Source of the DNA: Planctomycetota bacterium
Lineage (GTDB): Bacteria; Planctomycetota; UBA8742; UBA2392
NCBI GenBank assembly: GCA_015075515.1
Contig: JABTUE010000004.1
Span: 186,001-250,000 of the forward strand
Direction of reading: 5' to 3'
Length of the DNA: 64,000 bases
The notes under the pieces were generated by a model that saw only the letters and a list, made by a program, of their open reading frames with translations, was not told the origin of the DNA and made no database searches. Both the position numbers and the translations under genes were made by a program. This document shows positions 46,108 through 54,646 of this stretch, in pieces; the stretch's first letter is position 1; each line of letters opens with the position of its first letter.

Positions 46108-46833
46108 CTACCTGAGAGCATTGCGCTCGGCAAAGTCCCATATTTCCTTCGCACTGTTTGGGTTCCGGGTTTCATCCAAGCTGGCTCGCTCATCAAGCAG
46201 GATGGCCAAGTTGATGTCTTTGGCCCAGCCGGCGTCGATGAGGGTCGTGGCGAGCTGGATGACTTCGTCTGTTGTCAGCACGATCTTGCTGTCTGGTGTC
46301 GGCGGCTTGATTGCTTGGGCGGCGAGATTTTGGAGTTGGCGTTTTCGCTCTTTGCCCTCGCGCGTTGGGCGGTTGGTGTCTTTGTGCGCGAGACCGACCA
46401 CGGCGTGACCTGCTAGCGCGGTGGTGTATTTCAGGGCTTGGACGTGGTCATTCCACTCGCGTTCCCAGCGCGCGAAGAGCCTTGTGGCGCGGCACAGGTC
46501 GTCGCCGTTGCGAATGTGCTCGGGGTTCGTGACACGGTACAGCTCGTCGAAGTAGGCACGCCTGTCAGCGATGGCGCGGTCAAGCTCGACTTTGGGCTCT
46601 GGGTGACCATTCCCCTTCAGGCTGTTAACCCAGGCAAAAGCTGCAAGCACGAAGCTAGCGCAGGCAAGCAAGAGGCTGCCCAAATTTCTCCAGCGCTGGT
46701 TATGGGCGCGACGGCTAAAGACGATTGCCCCGTACGGGCTGGAGCAACAGCTTGCCGGTGCCGTCTCGGTGAGGTTCTCCGGGTCGGGCTCGGGCGGGTG
46801 CGTGAACGGGTTGGTTGTGTCCGTCCAAGTCAT
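46108..46833 (-). CDS. Membrane-anchored protein, unknown
   Basis: The 241-residue protein starts at ATG 46833, three bases after the stop of the upstream gene. A longer frame exists, but its extension overlaps that gene in another frame and is implausibly Ser/Thr/Arg-rich. The N-terminus is acidic and Pro-rich, a single membrane helix lies near residues 52-72 (LLLACASFVLAAFAWV), and the rest is soluble and charged. No family is recognised. It converges on mkoB, ending 36 bases past it, and is co-directional with the 163-residue gene. Confidence 0.68.
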   Translation of the reverse strand: MTWTDTTNPFTHPPEPDPENLTETAPASCCSSPYGAIVFSRRAHNQRWRNLGSLLLACASFVLAAFAWVNSLKGNGHPEPKVELDRAIADRRAYFDELYRVTNPEHIRNGDDLCRATRLFARWEREWNDHVQALKYTTALAGHAVVGLAHKDTNRPTREGKERKRQLQNLAAQAIKPPTPDSKIVLTTDEVIQLATTLIDAGWAKDINLAILLDERASLDETRNPNSAKEIWDFAERNALR

Positions 46834-46837
46834 GGGG

Positions 46838-47329
46838 TTAGTTGCGATCTGGGTTGCTTGCGTGTTTGAACTCGGCAAGGAAGCCGAGGATGAGCTGGTT
46901 GCGAAACTTGCAGAGCGTGCGGGCTTCGTCTTCCGCGTCCTGAAGAATGTTCCAGGCCTTGCCCAAGAGTTCGGTGACTTCGGGCAGCGTGTTTTGCGTA
47001 CAAATTGTAGCCGCGCACGCGATGGTCTTGGCGATCGTGTTGCGCAGTTTGCGCAGGTGGTAGCCTGTGTCGTCGCAAATGTCCGGCTCGCGCGCAATAT
47101 GCATGTCGAGTTCTTCCTTGAATCGTTCAATTTCACTTGTGAGCGCCTTGAAGTCGTCTGTGGTGAACGCGAGGTCGGGGTCAATGACGAGTCTGCGCTG
47201 GGCGGTGATCGCGGCGTCAACCATCACTTTCTCCGCAGGCTTGCCCTTTTCGTGGTGCTGTTCGGCGATGTGAAGGCAGCCGGTGTGAACAAGCTCGCGG
47301 GCGAGTTCGCGGTAGTCGTGTTTGGGCAT
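46838..47329 (-). CDS. Helical cytoplasmic protein, unknown
   Basis: The 163-residue protein is soluble and helical (IERFKEELDMHIAREPDI, HLRKLRNTIAKTIACAATIC). AAGGAGA lies eight bases before the ATG. No domain is recognised. It is coupled to the membrane protein gene that starts five bases after its stop, so the two may form a cytoplasmic and membrane pair. The 236 bases upstream, up to the next gene, hold no clear gene. Confidence 0.7.
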   Translation of the reverse strand: MPKHDYRELARELVHTGCLHIAEQHHEKGKPAEKVMVDAAITAQRRLVIDPDLAFTTDDFKALTSEIERFKEELDMHIAREPDICDDTGYHLRKLRNTIAKTIACAATICTQNTLPEVTELLGKAWNILQDAEDEARTLCKFRNQLILGFLAEFKHASNPDRN

Positions 47330-47565
47330 GGCGCGTCTCCTTGTGCGGGTTGGGGGTTGTCTGCATTGGAGAACGGTGTGACCCGTCGGGGTTTTCGTCT
47401 TTTTTCGAAACTTCTACCGCACGCTGGCTGTCTCCAAGGTTGCCGGCTTGCCTGGTGTGTGCTGGAAATGAACTGTTCTGGTGTGCCGATGGACTCGTGG
47501 CTGCGCGTTTGCTAATTGAGACGAGATGATCCGTTGGCGGCGCTTACTGATTGGTAGGGCCAGTC

Positions 47566-47772
47566 ATGCCCCAAAGTTGGTTTGAGTTCACTATTTTCGC
47601 CCGTCTGTGGTTGCCCCGCGAGCGTGACGCGAAGAAGCGCAAGGAAGAGCCGCAGGCCTACTCTGTGGTCGATAGGTCACGCATGGACGCGGTTCTAAAG
47701 TTCAAGGAGCTCAACCCAAAGATGTTCGTGGAGCGGTGTGAAAAGGGCGGGCGAGTGCCGCGCCCGAGTTGA
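47566..47772 (+). CDS. Small basic protein, unknown
   Basis: A 68-residue product begins MPQSWFEFTIFARLWLPRER, with AGGG seven bases upstream of the ATG. The composition (Arg/Lys/Glu-rich with a hydrophobic start) is coding-like. No family is recognised. It converges on the PD-(D/E)xK-like gene, with stops 39 bases apart. Confidence 0.5.
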   Translation: MPQSWFEFTIFARLWLPRERDAKKRKEEPQAYSVVDRSRMDAVLKFKELNPKMFVERCEKGGRVPRPS

Positions 47773-47810
47773 GCTTGGGCCGCTTTTGCGGTCTCCCAAG
47801 GAACTGTCGA

Positions 47811-49097
47811 TTATCGCAGTTGCACGTCGAGGCGAAGGCGTGTGCCGGTCGAGATAAGTCCTATCCCTTGAATGTCCGTTCGTGCTGCATCGAATGGGCC
47901 GACGTCGTCTTCTGTGATGGCTCGCCTGCCGGTGCGAGTGATGTTGGTGAAGGCGGTGCGTGCTTCGCGCCATCGTCCATTCGCGAGAAGCGTTCGGACT
48001 GGCGGTGATGGGTCGGTGTTCCAGCGGACTTTGGCTCTGATCGGTCGGTCGGCTGACGGAATCACTGTTGTGAGTTCGCCCGCCCTGCCTGCCAGGCTGT
48101 CGTCTTCGACCGGGTTGCGCATTGGCCATGAAGGGAGTCCGAGGTCAGCCCATACAGAGCTGGCTGCGTTGTATTCGCCGAGCATGGAGAGTTCTTGTGC
48201 GCAGAGGTTGGCGCGTAGCAATTCTTGGAAGTCCTCTCGAGTGACAACCCATTCTGTCGGATCGTCGATGTGTAGGACGGCGTTCTTGCCGTGGCGTAGT
48301 TGAGCCGCGACTGCGACGCGTGGGAACGCGGCTGCTGGCATGCCTGCAAGAGTGTTCACGTTTGTTAACTGTTTGCATGCGCTCGTTAGTTGTGCTTTTT
48401 GGGCTCCGTTCGTTTGGCTTCCCTTGCACTCGAGGAGGATGATGTTGCTTCCTCCGATGGGCGCGGCGAGCAGCACTATGAAGTCGGGCATTTTTCGGTG
48501 TTTTCCCGCGACAGTTAGCGTCAGCAGGCCTGCTTTGTGAGCGCGGTAGCAGTCCATGATGCCCACGACGCCGAACGAGACGTCGAGCAGGGCGAGGGAT
48601 AGTCCAACGCCGATGTCGTCGGATAGTACGGTCTTTTGGTGTGGGTCGAGGTCGGCAAGTCCAGGATTGACTCGGAGGCTCTGGGGCGGTGGCGTGGTTA
48701 GGCGATAGAGTGGGTCCCATACGCCAATGTACTTTGCGAGTGCCCACGACAGTTGCTGCATGTACATCGAGCCAGGTGCGGGAGCGCAAGCGATGGCCAA
48801 GAGCAGTAGGGCGTCGTTGTAGTTCAACGGGATCGTTGGGGCCGCGCCAAGGCCGAGGATTCCTTTAGGGTCAATAATGGGCACGTTAGGCATTGGGTGC
48901 TGGGCCCCTGTAAGCACGAGGGCCCCGAGGACAGTTTGCCTTGAGGCCCTTCGGCGTTGAGCTGCACTCGAGCGTGGATTCACGCGGTATCCGTGCAGCA
49001 TCAACCTGATGTATGTGATTGGGTTGTAGGAGCGTAGCCGTTGGAGGGCAAGAGAGTCTCTTGATTGGACACTCGCGTCGGCCGGGTACTCTGGCAA
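47811..49097 (-). CDS. Protein with PD-(D/E)xK nuclease-like motif
   Basis: The 428-residue protein probably starts at TTG 49097, with AAAGGT seven bases upstream. An ATG start at residue 33 (MLHGYRV) is an alternative. The middle holds MPDFIVLLAAPIGGS followed by NIILLECKGSQTNG, the Asp-(x)n-Glu-x-Lys core of restriction-endonuclease-like folds, so DNA cleavage is plausible. The first half is hydrophobic and Pro-rich without clear membrane passes. No methyltransferase or partner gene is adjacent. It is divergent from a tiny zinc-ribbon protein across a perfect 9-bp palindrome. Function is inferred from the motif only. Confidence 0.7.
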   Translation of the reverse strand: MPEYPADASVQSRDSLALQRLRSYNPITYIRLMLHGYRVNPRSSAAQRRRASRQTVLGALVLTGAQHPMPNVPIIDPKGILGLGAAPTIPLNYNDALLLLAIACAPAPGSMYMQQLSWALAKYIGVWDPLYRLTTPPPQSLRVNPGLADLDPHQKTVLSDDIGVGLSLALLDVSFGVVGIMDCYRAHKAGLLTLTVAGKHRKMPDFIVLLAAPIGGSNIILLECKGSQTNGAQKAQLTSACKQLTNVNTLAGMPAAAFPRVAVAAQLRHGKNAVLHIDDPTEWVVTREDFQELLRANLCAQELSMLGEYNAASSVWADLGLPSWPMRNPVEDDSLAGRAGELTTVIPSADRPIRAKVRWNTDPSPPVRTLLANGRWREARTAFTNITRTGRRAITEDDVGPFDAARTDIQGIGLISTGTRLRLDVQLR

Positions 49098-49120
49098 CTC
49101 GGACCTTTCGGCGAGTTGCC
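49093..49120. promoter_or_regulatory. Perfect 9-bp inverted repeat in a divergent gene junction
   Basis: GGCAACTCG (49093-49101) is inverted as CGAGTTGCC (49112-49120) with a 10-base spacer. It overlaps the probable TTG start of the minus-strand nuclease-like gene and ends one base before the GGAGG site of the plus-strand zinc-ribbon gene. This position suits an operator controlling both, or an RNA hairpin at the translation start. Confidence 0.5.
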
Positions 49121-49132
49121 GGAGGTTTGGCC

Positions 49133-49327
49133 GTGGACGACGATGGGTGCAGCAATGGCGTGTTGTTGTTTCCTACCTGGTCAGAGCGTTGTTTGCAGTG
49201 CGGGTGCAAGCGGCGAGTCTTGAAGGGCTGGCAGTGCGCGAACTGCCGGCTGGAAGCGCACGACGAGATTGTTGACGCAATCAGGCGCGTGCGTGGCAAC
49301 TACACGGCTTCCTTTTCGGAGCCGTGA
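49133..49327 (+). CDS. Small zinc-ribbon protein
   Basis: A 64-residue product starting at GTG 49133, after GGAGG. It contains a compact four-cysteine zinc ribbon, CLQCGCKRRVLKGWQCANC, followed by a short helix (EIVDAIRRVRG). Such small ribbons bind nucleic acid or act as adaptors. A longer frame starting further upstream would overlap the divergent gene and is not favoured. Confidence 0.6.
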   Translation: MDDDGCSNGVLLFPTWSERCLQCGCKRRVLKGWQCANCRLEAHDEIVDAIRRVRGNYTASFSEP

Positions 49328-49484
49328 GTTGCCCTCGACAAGAACAGAGGTGCTCTTGGGGTGACTTGCGGTTCCACCCCCTTCCTTCTCGCGCGGTTCT
49401 CCCGTCGTTTCTTGGTGACGTGCGTCTTCTCCGCCCGTTTTCGGCAGCCATTGCGTCCGAAAAACGGACGGAGGGACTTTTTGC

Positions 49485-49802
49485 ATGGAAAAGCATGAAC
49501 AGGACTGCAAGGCGAAGGTGTGTGGTCAACTCGTGTACGGCAGGGCAAGCCTGCTTGATCTTGAGCACCAGACCGTTTGCCGCGACGACGAAGACAGCTG
49601 GCATGTGAACGAGACGAAGCAGCGCGTGTTGTTGGTCGTTCGCCGGCGCCGGGGCGGGACGCAGAGCATGGCGCTGCATCCGGTTGAAGTTGAGAACTTG
49701 TGGGCGCTGCTCGACCACTGGGAACGAAGGAGCACCGAACGCTACAAGCTTGTTCGCCGCTCGCTTGGCGAGGAACGCACGCGAAAGCTGCGTTGGAGGT
49801 AA
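49485..49802 (+). CDS. Small protein, unknown
   Basis: The 105-residue product starts at ATG 49485 after GGAGGG. It has a beta-rich middle (WHVNETKQRVLLVVRRRRGG) and a helix-forming end (ALHPVEVENLWALLDHWERR). Its architecture resembles the 75-residue protein at 50979-51206: a charged beta hairpin followed by a helix ending near a Trp/Leu-rich segment. No family is recognised. The next gene begins four bases after its stop. Confidence 0.65.
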   Translation: MEKHEQDCKAKVCGQLVYGRASLLDLEHQTVCRDDEDSWHVNETKQRVLLVVRRRRGGTQSMALHPVEVENLWALLDHWERRSTERYKLVRRSLGEERTRKLRWR

Positions 49803-49806
49803 GCGC

Positions 49807-50295
49807 ATGGCCTACGAGCATTACTGGAGGCGGCCTCGCGTGTTTTGCGAGGAATTGTTTTGGAAGTTTGTTGATGACGTTCGGCAGCTCGTTGCGCGGT
49901 TGCCTGATCAGTCCAGGGCGCACCGCAAGTACGCGCGTTGTGAACTGCGTGTTGCCGGCCCTCTCGGGACGGGAAAGCCGCGCCTGGAGTTCGATCAAGT
50001 GTCGTTCAACGGCCACGGCAGGCGCCTTTCGCACGACACCTTCTGCATCGAGCGCGTCGTGACCGGGCTCAAGCCTTGGAAAGGCCTGTACGCACTGAGT
50101 TGCGCGACGGACCGCAAGCCATACGACCTTTTGGTTTGCGCATCGCTCATCGCGCTGAAAGCACGCTTTCCTGTCGTGCGAGTGCTCAGCGACGGCGGAC
50201 CCAAAGAGTGGACCGAGGCCGTCAAGCTCTACGAACGAGCTATAGGACCAGCGCCGGTAGACGGGCCGTGGGTAGTGCAAGACTCGGTCCTTTAG
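49807..50295 (+). CDS. Soluble protein, unknown
   Basis: The 162-residue protein begins MAYEHYWRRPRVFCEELFWK, nine bases after a GGAGG that lies inside the end of the previous gene. It has mixed alpha/beta composition with KPRLEFDQVSFNGHGRRLSHDTFC and an FPVVRVLSDGGPKEWTEAV segment. No catalytic motif is recognised. Its layout (YEHYWRRP, KWTEAVKLYERA-type C-term) is reminiscent of small phage or plasmid accessory proteins, but no match can be claimed. Its stop overlaps the stop of the convergent gene by three bases. Confidence 0.7.
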   Translation: MAYEHYWRRPRVFCEELFWKFVDDVRQLVARLPDQSRAHRKYARCELRVAGPLGTGKPRLEFDQVSFNGHGRRLSHDTFCIERVVTGLKPWKGLYALSCATDRKPYDLLVCASLIALKARFPVVRVLSDGGPKEWTEAVKLYERAIGPAPVDGPWVVQDSVL

Positions 50296-50852
50296 GTTTG
50301 TGGCTGGCTTCGGCGCTTGCGGATTTCGTTGTGTAGGGCTTGCTCGAGGTGGCATGTGAGGCGGAAGCCGAGGGCGCATTGGAGGCGTAGTTCGGCGTCG
50401 CTGGGTTCTTTGGCCTCGCACATTTCTGCTATTGCCAGTCCGGCCAGTCGGTTGATTTCTGGGGATTTGGCGGTGAGCGCCATGTCGATGACTTCTTTTG
50501 CGTCAACGGTGAACATTCGACCCATGTGGTCCTTGAGGCGTGCCAGCATTTTGTCAACGAAGGCCTCGGTTTCGGCGGTGGAGAGTTCTGGTTGACGGCT
50601 GGCAAGCAGCGCAACCATCTGCTCCAGCTCATTCGAGGGGAGTTTGGCCGCCAAGTCTTTGCGAAGCGGTCCGACGGCAGTTGCGAAGCGGCGGACGAAC
50701 TCCTCCGATGAGGGCCGCCGCTTGCGGCGCTTAAGCCAGCCGATGTCCTTTGTGGCGGAAATTAGCGCGACTTGGTCGAGGAAGTCTCCAGGTTTCGCCG
50801 AATCGTACGTGATGAGTTTGTTGTTGAAGACGAACGAGATTGGTTCGGGCAT
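50292..50852 (-). CDS. Helical protein, unknown
   Basis: The 186-residue protein starts at MPEPISFV (50852). The 24-residue extension in the same frame is less convincing. A short beta start (FVFNNKLITYDSAKPGDFL) is followed by helices, with LPSNELEQMVALLASRQPEL and LKDHMGRMFTVDAKEVIDMA. There is no membrane segment or cysteine cluster. No family is recognised. The gene is convergent with the preceding one, and the two stop codons share bases. Confidence 0.68.
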   Translation of the reverse strand: MPEPISFVFNNKLITYDSAKPGDFLDQVALISATKDIGWLKRRKRRPSSEEFVRRFATAVGPLRKDLAAKLPSNELEQMVALLASRQPELSTAETEAFVDKMLARLKDHMGRMFTVDAKEVIDMALTAKSPEINRLAGLAIAEMCEAKEPSDAELRLQCALGFRLTCHLEQALHNEIRKRRSQPQT

Positions 50853-50978
50853 GGTTTTCGACCTTGTTTTGGGGTGTTTGTGCTCTGCTAACCTTTCAAC
50901 GGGTACGGTCGCCTTGGTTTTCAAGAATTCTTGCGAGCGTTTACAGGCACCTCCGAGCAGCTTGGCGGAGGTGCCTTT

Positions 50979-51206
50979 ATGACAAGAACAGAACCCGTTA
51001 CGCGAAGGCCGCGAGAGGTATGGCGGTGTAAGCGCGGCGACGTGGAGCTGGCGAAGCTTCGCTGGAAGTTCGTCTCGGGCGATGGCGGGGTCGGCGAGTG
51101 GTTTGAACTACGCGCGCACGGAAGGAAGCTGCGGCTGAACATCCAGGACATGGAGTGCTTGGCACTGCTGTCGCACCAGTTCGTAATGCGCCAGATTGGC
51201 AAGTAA
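50979..51206 (+). CDS. Small protein, unknown
   Basis: The 75-residue product begins MTRTEPVTRRPREVWRCKRG, eight bases after GGAGG. It shows a beta-hairpin region (WKFVSGDG...WFELRAHGRKLRL) and a short helix (DMECLALLSHQF). No family is recognised. See the similar layout of the 105-residue protein at 49485-49802. Confidence 0.6.
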   Translation: MTRTEPVTRRPREVWRCKRGDVELAKLRWKFVSGDGGVGEWFELRAHGRKLRLNIQDMECLALLSHQFVMRQIGK

Positions 51207-51438
51207 GGCCGATTCTTCCCGGGGCGAATCACCTCTTCTTTTGGGGCGGGTCGGAAGAAGTTGATGGCCTTGAGGGCTGCGCGTTCACGCCCACCTGCTG
51301 TGGGGGCCGTGAGCCGCGCCGAGGTGCTCCTGTTCAAGCGTGGCGATGATCCGCCCTTTCCTTCTTTCGTGATTCGAAGAACGCGCTCGGCCGGTGGCTT
51401 GCCCGAGCGCGTTTGCGTTGTGGGCGGAGGTTTTGGAC

Positions 51439-51648
51439 ATGGCAGAGAAACAGGGTGAGGACTTGCAGAAGTGTGCGGCGATTCTTGAGGCGGCAGTGCG
51501 CGAGTTGGTGAAGGAGGCGGTGCGCAACCGTTACTGTTTGAGCAGTGGTTGCGTGAGGTGCAACGGTGCTTGCGTTTTGGAAGAGCATGTTTGGATTGAC
51601 GAGGTGGACGAGTGGTTCAAGGAGCCTGCCGAGAAGCGCACGCCGTGA
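51439..51648 (+). CDS. Small cysteine-containing protein, unknown
   Basis: The 69-residue product begins MAEKQGEDLQKCAAILEAAV and continues through CLSSGCVRCNGACVLEEH, four spaced cysteines that could hold a metal. The ATG follows GGAGG by eight bases. No family is recognised. The 232 bases before it and the 273 bases after it hold no supported gene. Confidence 0.6.
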   Translation: MAEKQGEDLQKCAAILEAAVRELVKEAVRNRYCLSSGCVRCNGACVLEEHVWIDEVDEWFKEPAEKRTP

Positions 51649-51921
51649 TTGGGCGGCGGCTCGTTTGCCTGACTTCACGCGCGCGGGGGTTTTCGTTTTC
51701 TTGCCTCCGCGCAGCATAGTCGCTCTTTGGCGCCCCGTAGGGTGGGCGGCGAGTGCTCGCAGGTCTTCGTAAAGCTGTCGGCCTGATTCTGGTCGGCAAA
51801 GCCTTGCCGAAGCTCGAATAGTTGCCGGCCGAAAGCTTTAGCGATCCCTTTGCTCGCTTTGTTCGCGCCGCACCCTTTCAAAGGGCGCCAAAAAGGGCGT
51901 TCGGGGGGTGCGGAGGCATCT

Positions 51922-52437
51922 ATGGAAAACGAAAATGGAATCGGCGCGCGTGTGCGTGAGAGTGTGACGAGCCGCGCGGTGAAGGGCGGCGTGCGTGTTG
52001 AGGCGTTGCAGCACGAGATTGAGTCGGATGGTGAGACAGTGGTGTTGCAGAGCGTGCAGGTGAGTGTTCGCCGTGGTGATGACGAGCACGCGACGGTTTC
52101 CTTGACGGTGAGTGAAGCAACGAACCTGTACGAGGCGTTGGCTGACTTGTTCCAGGGAAGTGCGGAGCGTGTGTTTGACGAGCGTGAGCGGGGCAGTTTT
52201 GCCGGGGCGGAGACGGTCGAGGGAGACAGTGAGGATGGGGAGGTGGTGGATGGCCTTCCTGTTCGGGCGGGTTTGGTGTTGAGGGTTGATGATTGGGGTC
52301 GGGTGGAGGGTTTGGATGAGGGGGAGTTGGCTGATCCGTTTGAGCTTGAGCGGTGTGCGATTCGGAGTTATTGGCCGTGGTGGATGTTCAAGTTGAGGGG
52401 TGGTGCGAAGAGTCCGGGGGAGCCTTGGTTCTCCTGA
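51922..52437 (+). CDS. Acidic protein, unknown
   Basis: The 171-residue product starts at MENENGIG (51922) after GGAGG. An upstream extension uses a TTG without a ribosome site. The first 90 residues form a beta-rich unit (VRVEALQHEIESDGETVVLQ, HATVSLTVSEATNLYEALAD). The rest is strongly acidic and ends with an aromatic-rich WPWWMFKLRGG. No family is recognised. G-rich codon use (many GTG and GGG) differs from its neighbours. Confidence 0.62.
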   Translation: MENENGIGARVRESVTSRAVKGGVRVEALQHEIESDGETVVLQSVQVSVRRGDDEHATVSLTVSEATNLYEALADLFQGSAERVFDERERGSFAGAETVEGDSEDGEVVDGLPVRAGLVLRVDDWGRVEGLDEGELADPFELERCAIRSYWPWWMFKLRGGAKSPGEPWFS

Positions 52438-52770
52438 ACTGATTGGTATGTGACGGTTTGGGTGGGTTGGCGGGAATGCATGGCCCTTGGCAGGGCTGCT
52501 GCATAGTGGGGGTGGGTTAGACAGCCTTTGCGGAGGCTGTGGAGATGTTATGCATAAGACTGTTATATGTTTTAGATAGGTTGGGGGCTGCGGCCCCCAA
52601 CGGGTTCATTAGCGTGTGGGTTGACGGGTTAGATTGAAGGGTGATGGGCGCAGGAATCACGCCAGAAATCACGTTGGAAATCACGACCAGGCGAGTCGTT
52701 TCCGCTGGTTAACGCTTGGGCGCAACTAAATTTGAAACCACGACTCGTTGTGCCAAGTGAAGGAGTACTC
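52438..52770. other. Non-coding stretch with two hairpins and an AT-rich palindrome
   Basis: No gene is seen. ACAGCCT/AGGCTGT (52521-52527 with 52534-52540) and GTTGGGGGC/GCCCCCAAC (52580-52588 with 52593-52601) are perfect stems. Between them lies the palindrome TTATGCATAA (52548-52557) in a locally AT-rich patch. The second stem may terminate transcription of the acidic-protein gene, although no T tract follows. The rest is upstream sequence of the HEPN gene. Confidence 0.55.
52653..52685. repeat. Three 10-12-bp direct repeats upstream of the HEPN-motif gene
   Basis: GGAATCACG (52653-52661), AGAAATCACG (52664-52673) and GGAAATCACG (52676-52685) follow each other with a 12-base period. The array ends 85 bases before the start of the gene at 52771, a position suited to a helical array of regulator sites. 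Confidence 0.55.
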
Positions 52771-54618
52771 ATGGCAAGGTTCCAGGCGGGGCCCCAAATC
52801 GAAATCCGGCTTTCCAAGAGCTTTGGCCGTTCGTTGTTTGCGCTGATGCTGCTTGCTGCAAAGTCGGAACTGGTCAAGATCAGCCAAAAGGATGCAGCCG
52901 CGCCAAACTGCGTGCTTTCACGTGGGCAGGCGGAACATCTCCTCTCGTGGCTGAAGCGCTTCGAGCACCAGTACTCCGCCGGGGATCCGACGAGTTTCGT
53001 GGTCGATCCATTGTTCCTTGAGGCTATCGACGGACTTGCCACCGTCGTCGCCCAATGGGATGAAACAGTGGACAGCTTGAACAAGATCGACGATGAGCTC
53101 AAGGAATCACCTTTGGCTCGATATAACGCAATGGTCAGCAATCCATATGTAGGGCGCTTGCGCGACCGCAAGACATGGGAAGATCTGTTTGAGCTAGCAA
53201 TCAGTCGGGCCGTATGGGCATCTGCGTTCCGCCGGTTGCACGAACTCGTGCCCGGAGAGGCTTGGCGTATCGCGCCCCATGCGGCTGCGCTTCACGCGGC
53301 GGAACTGCAGCGTCCATTGGGGAAGGGTGTCGCCGCTAACGGCATCGAGCGGTGGATGCGAGAGCGCCACGAAGCGGTGATCGCCACCCTGAAGAAGCTG
53401 ATTGAAGACTTTACGAGGGAAGCGGCTGCCAAGGCCGACGCGATTATCCACCCCTCAGATGCGCTTGCACTGGCGGGCGACGTGGCGCGGTCGGCGCTTG
53501 GCGGAGGTCTTCCAGAGGCCTATCTAGCCAGGCAGGCTGACGTCGCCGCCCAGAACGTCGGCACGCAACTTGGCAAGGCAGTGCGTAAGGATGTCATCAG
53601 CGTCGAAGAGTACGCGCCTCTGTTAGATGGCGGCGACCCAGTCGGTGCATGGGTTTTGGAACCCATCCTGAGCAAGCTTGGCGACGAAGTAGCGTTCGAA
53701 GTGTACTTCCCGATTGCACTTCGACCGACGGAGGCCTTTGAGTGCGCGGCTCTCGGAGTCAAGTTAGTTGACAGCATTCCCGGCTGGGTTGAAGAACGAG
53801 TCCGCGGTTGGCGGGGAAACTTCACACTGTTCCTGCGCGTACAAGTAGGTGCGCTGACAGCTGAGCTCGCTCGGCGGGCGGCAGATCGGCGAGTTGCGCT
53901 GCTATTCGACGCCCTTTTCGACTTGGATGGCCTTAAGCCACTCATGCGAAGATACGATGCGGAGTACGCGATCGCGGTGAATCCCGCAGCAAAGCGCGCG
54001 CGAACCTGGGGACCACATCTTCCTGGGCTACCAGAGACGCGGGCATCCTTGGTGAGTGTCCAGCAGAACATTTCTACGCTTCTCGACATGGCGAAGGACA
54101 CGCAGCCCGCATGGTGCCGGCAAGCTGCACGAACCCTCCACCTACTGCGCATCGCAGGTGAGGCCAATGACGTCGAAACTCGTTTTGTGCACAGTTGGCG
54201 TGCGCTTGAATCGGTTGTCGGCCACCTCACCGGAATGAACGCCGAACCGTTTCACGTAGAACTGCTTGCGCAGGCGCGCTGTTACGTATCTCAGGACTTC
54301 GCCAAAGAAGGGGACGTAACAAAGCGAAGGGGCTATTTTCAGCGAGAGCTAAACGATGTCAGGCAGAACCTGGACCCGGTCCAAGACATTCGCAACAAGT
54401 GGGCGCTCCATACGGGTGACGAACGTACGGGAACCCTTCACGATGTAGATCCAGAAACCCTGGCCGATGCCTGCGATTGGCTGGCCGACGAGATCGTACA
54501 GTTGTTCTACGTGCTTGTTGACGTAGCCGTGAAGAAACCGGGCATCCCGACGCGGAAAGATGTCCACGCATTCCTAGAACAAACTCTTTTCCCCACCTCT
54601 CCTGAATCAGCCGGTTGA
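52771..54618 (+). CDS. Large protein with C-terminal HEPN-type RNase motif, unknown
   Basis: The 615-residue cytoplasmic protein starts at MARFQAGP, seven bases after AAGGAG. The first 500 residues are alpha/beta without a recognised family. The C-terminal 130 residues are helical, with ETRFVHSWRALESVVGHLTG followed 70 residues later by RNKWALH (541-547). This pairing of a W-xx-LE-type helix and an R-N-x(4)-H motif is typical of HEPN-domain RNases, including ApeA-like anti-phage proteins. If so it would cut RNA on infection. An unusual repeat array lies upstream. There is no antitoxin gene in tight linkage. Confidence 0.68.
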   Translation: MARFQAGPQIEIRLSKSFGRSLFALMLLAAKSELVKISQKDAAAPNCVLSRGQAEHLLSWLKRFEHQYSAGDPTSFVVDPLFLEAIDGLATVVAQWDETVDSLNKIDDELKESPLARYNAMVSNPYVGRLRDRKTWEDLFELAISRAVWASAFRRLHELVPGEAWRIAPHAAALHAAELQRPLGKGVAANGIERWMRERHEAVIATLKKLIEDFTREAAAKADAIIHPSDALALAGDVARSALGGGLPEAYLARQADVAAQNVGTQLGKAVRKDVISVEEYAPLLDGGDPVGAWVLEPILSKLGDEVAFEVYFPIALRPTEAFECAALGVKLVDSIPGWVEERVRGWRGNFTLFLRVQVGALTAELARRAADRRVALLFDALFDLDGLKPLMRRYDAEYAIAVNPAAKRARTWGPHLPGLPETRASLVSVQQNISTLLDMAKDTQPAWCRQAARTLHLLRIAGEANDVETRFVHSWRALESVVGHLTGMNAEPFHVELLAQARCYVSQDFAKEGDVTKRRGYFQRELNDVRQNLDPVQDIRNKWALHTGDERTGTLHDVDPETLADACDWLADEIVQLFYVLVDVAVKKPGIPTRKDVHAFLEQTLFPTSPESAG

Positions 54619-54646
54619 GGTTGTGCGGTCTTTGCGCGCCATCAAT

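Noticed and set aside
46834..47220. N-terminal extension of the 241-residue membrane protein gene
   Set aside because: The extra 129 codons overlap the better-supported 163-residue gene in another frame and give low-complexity Ser/Thr/Arg sequence.
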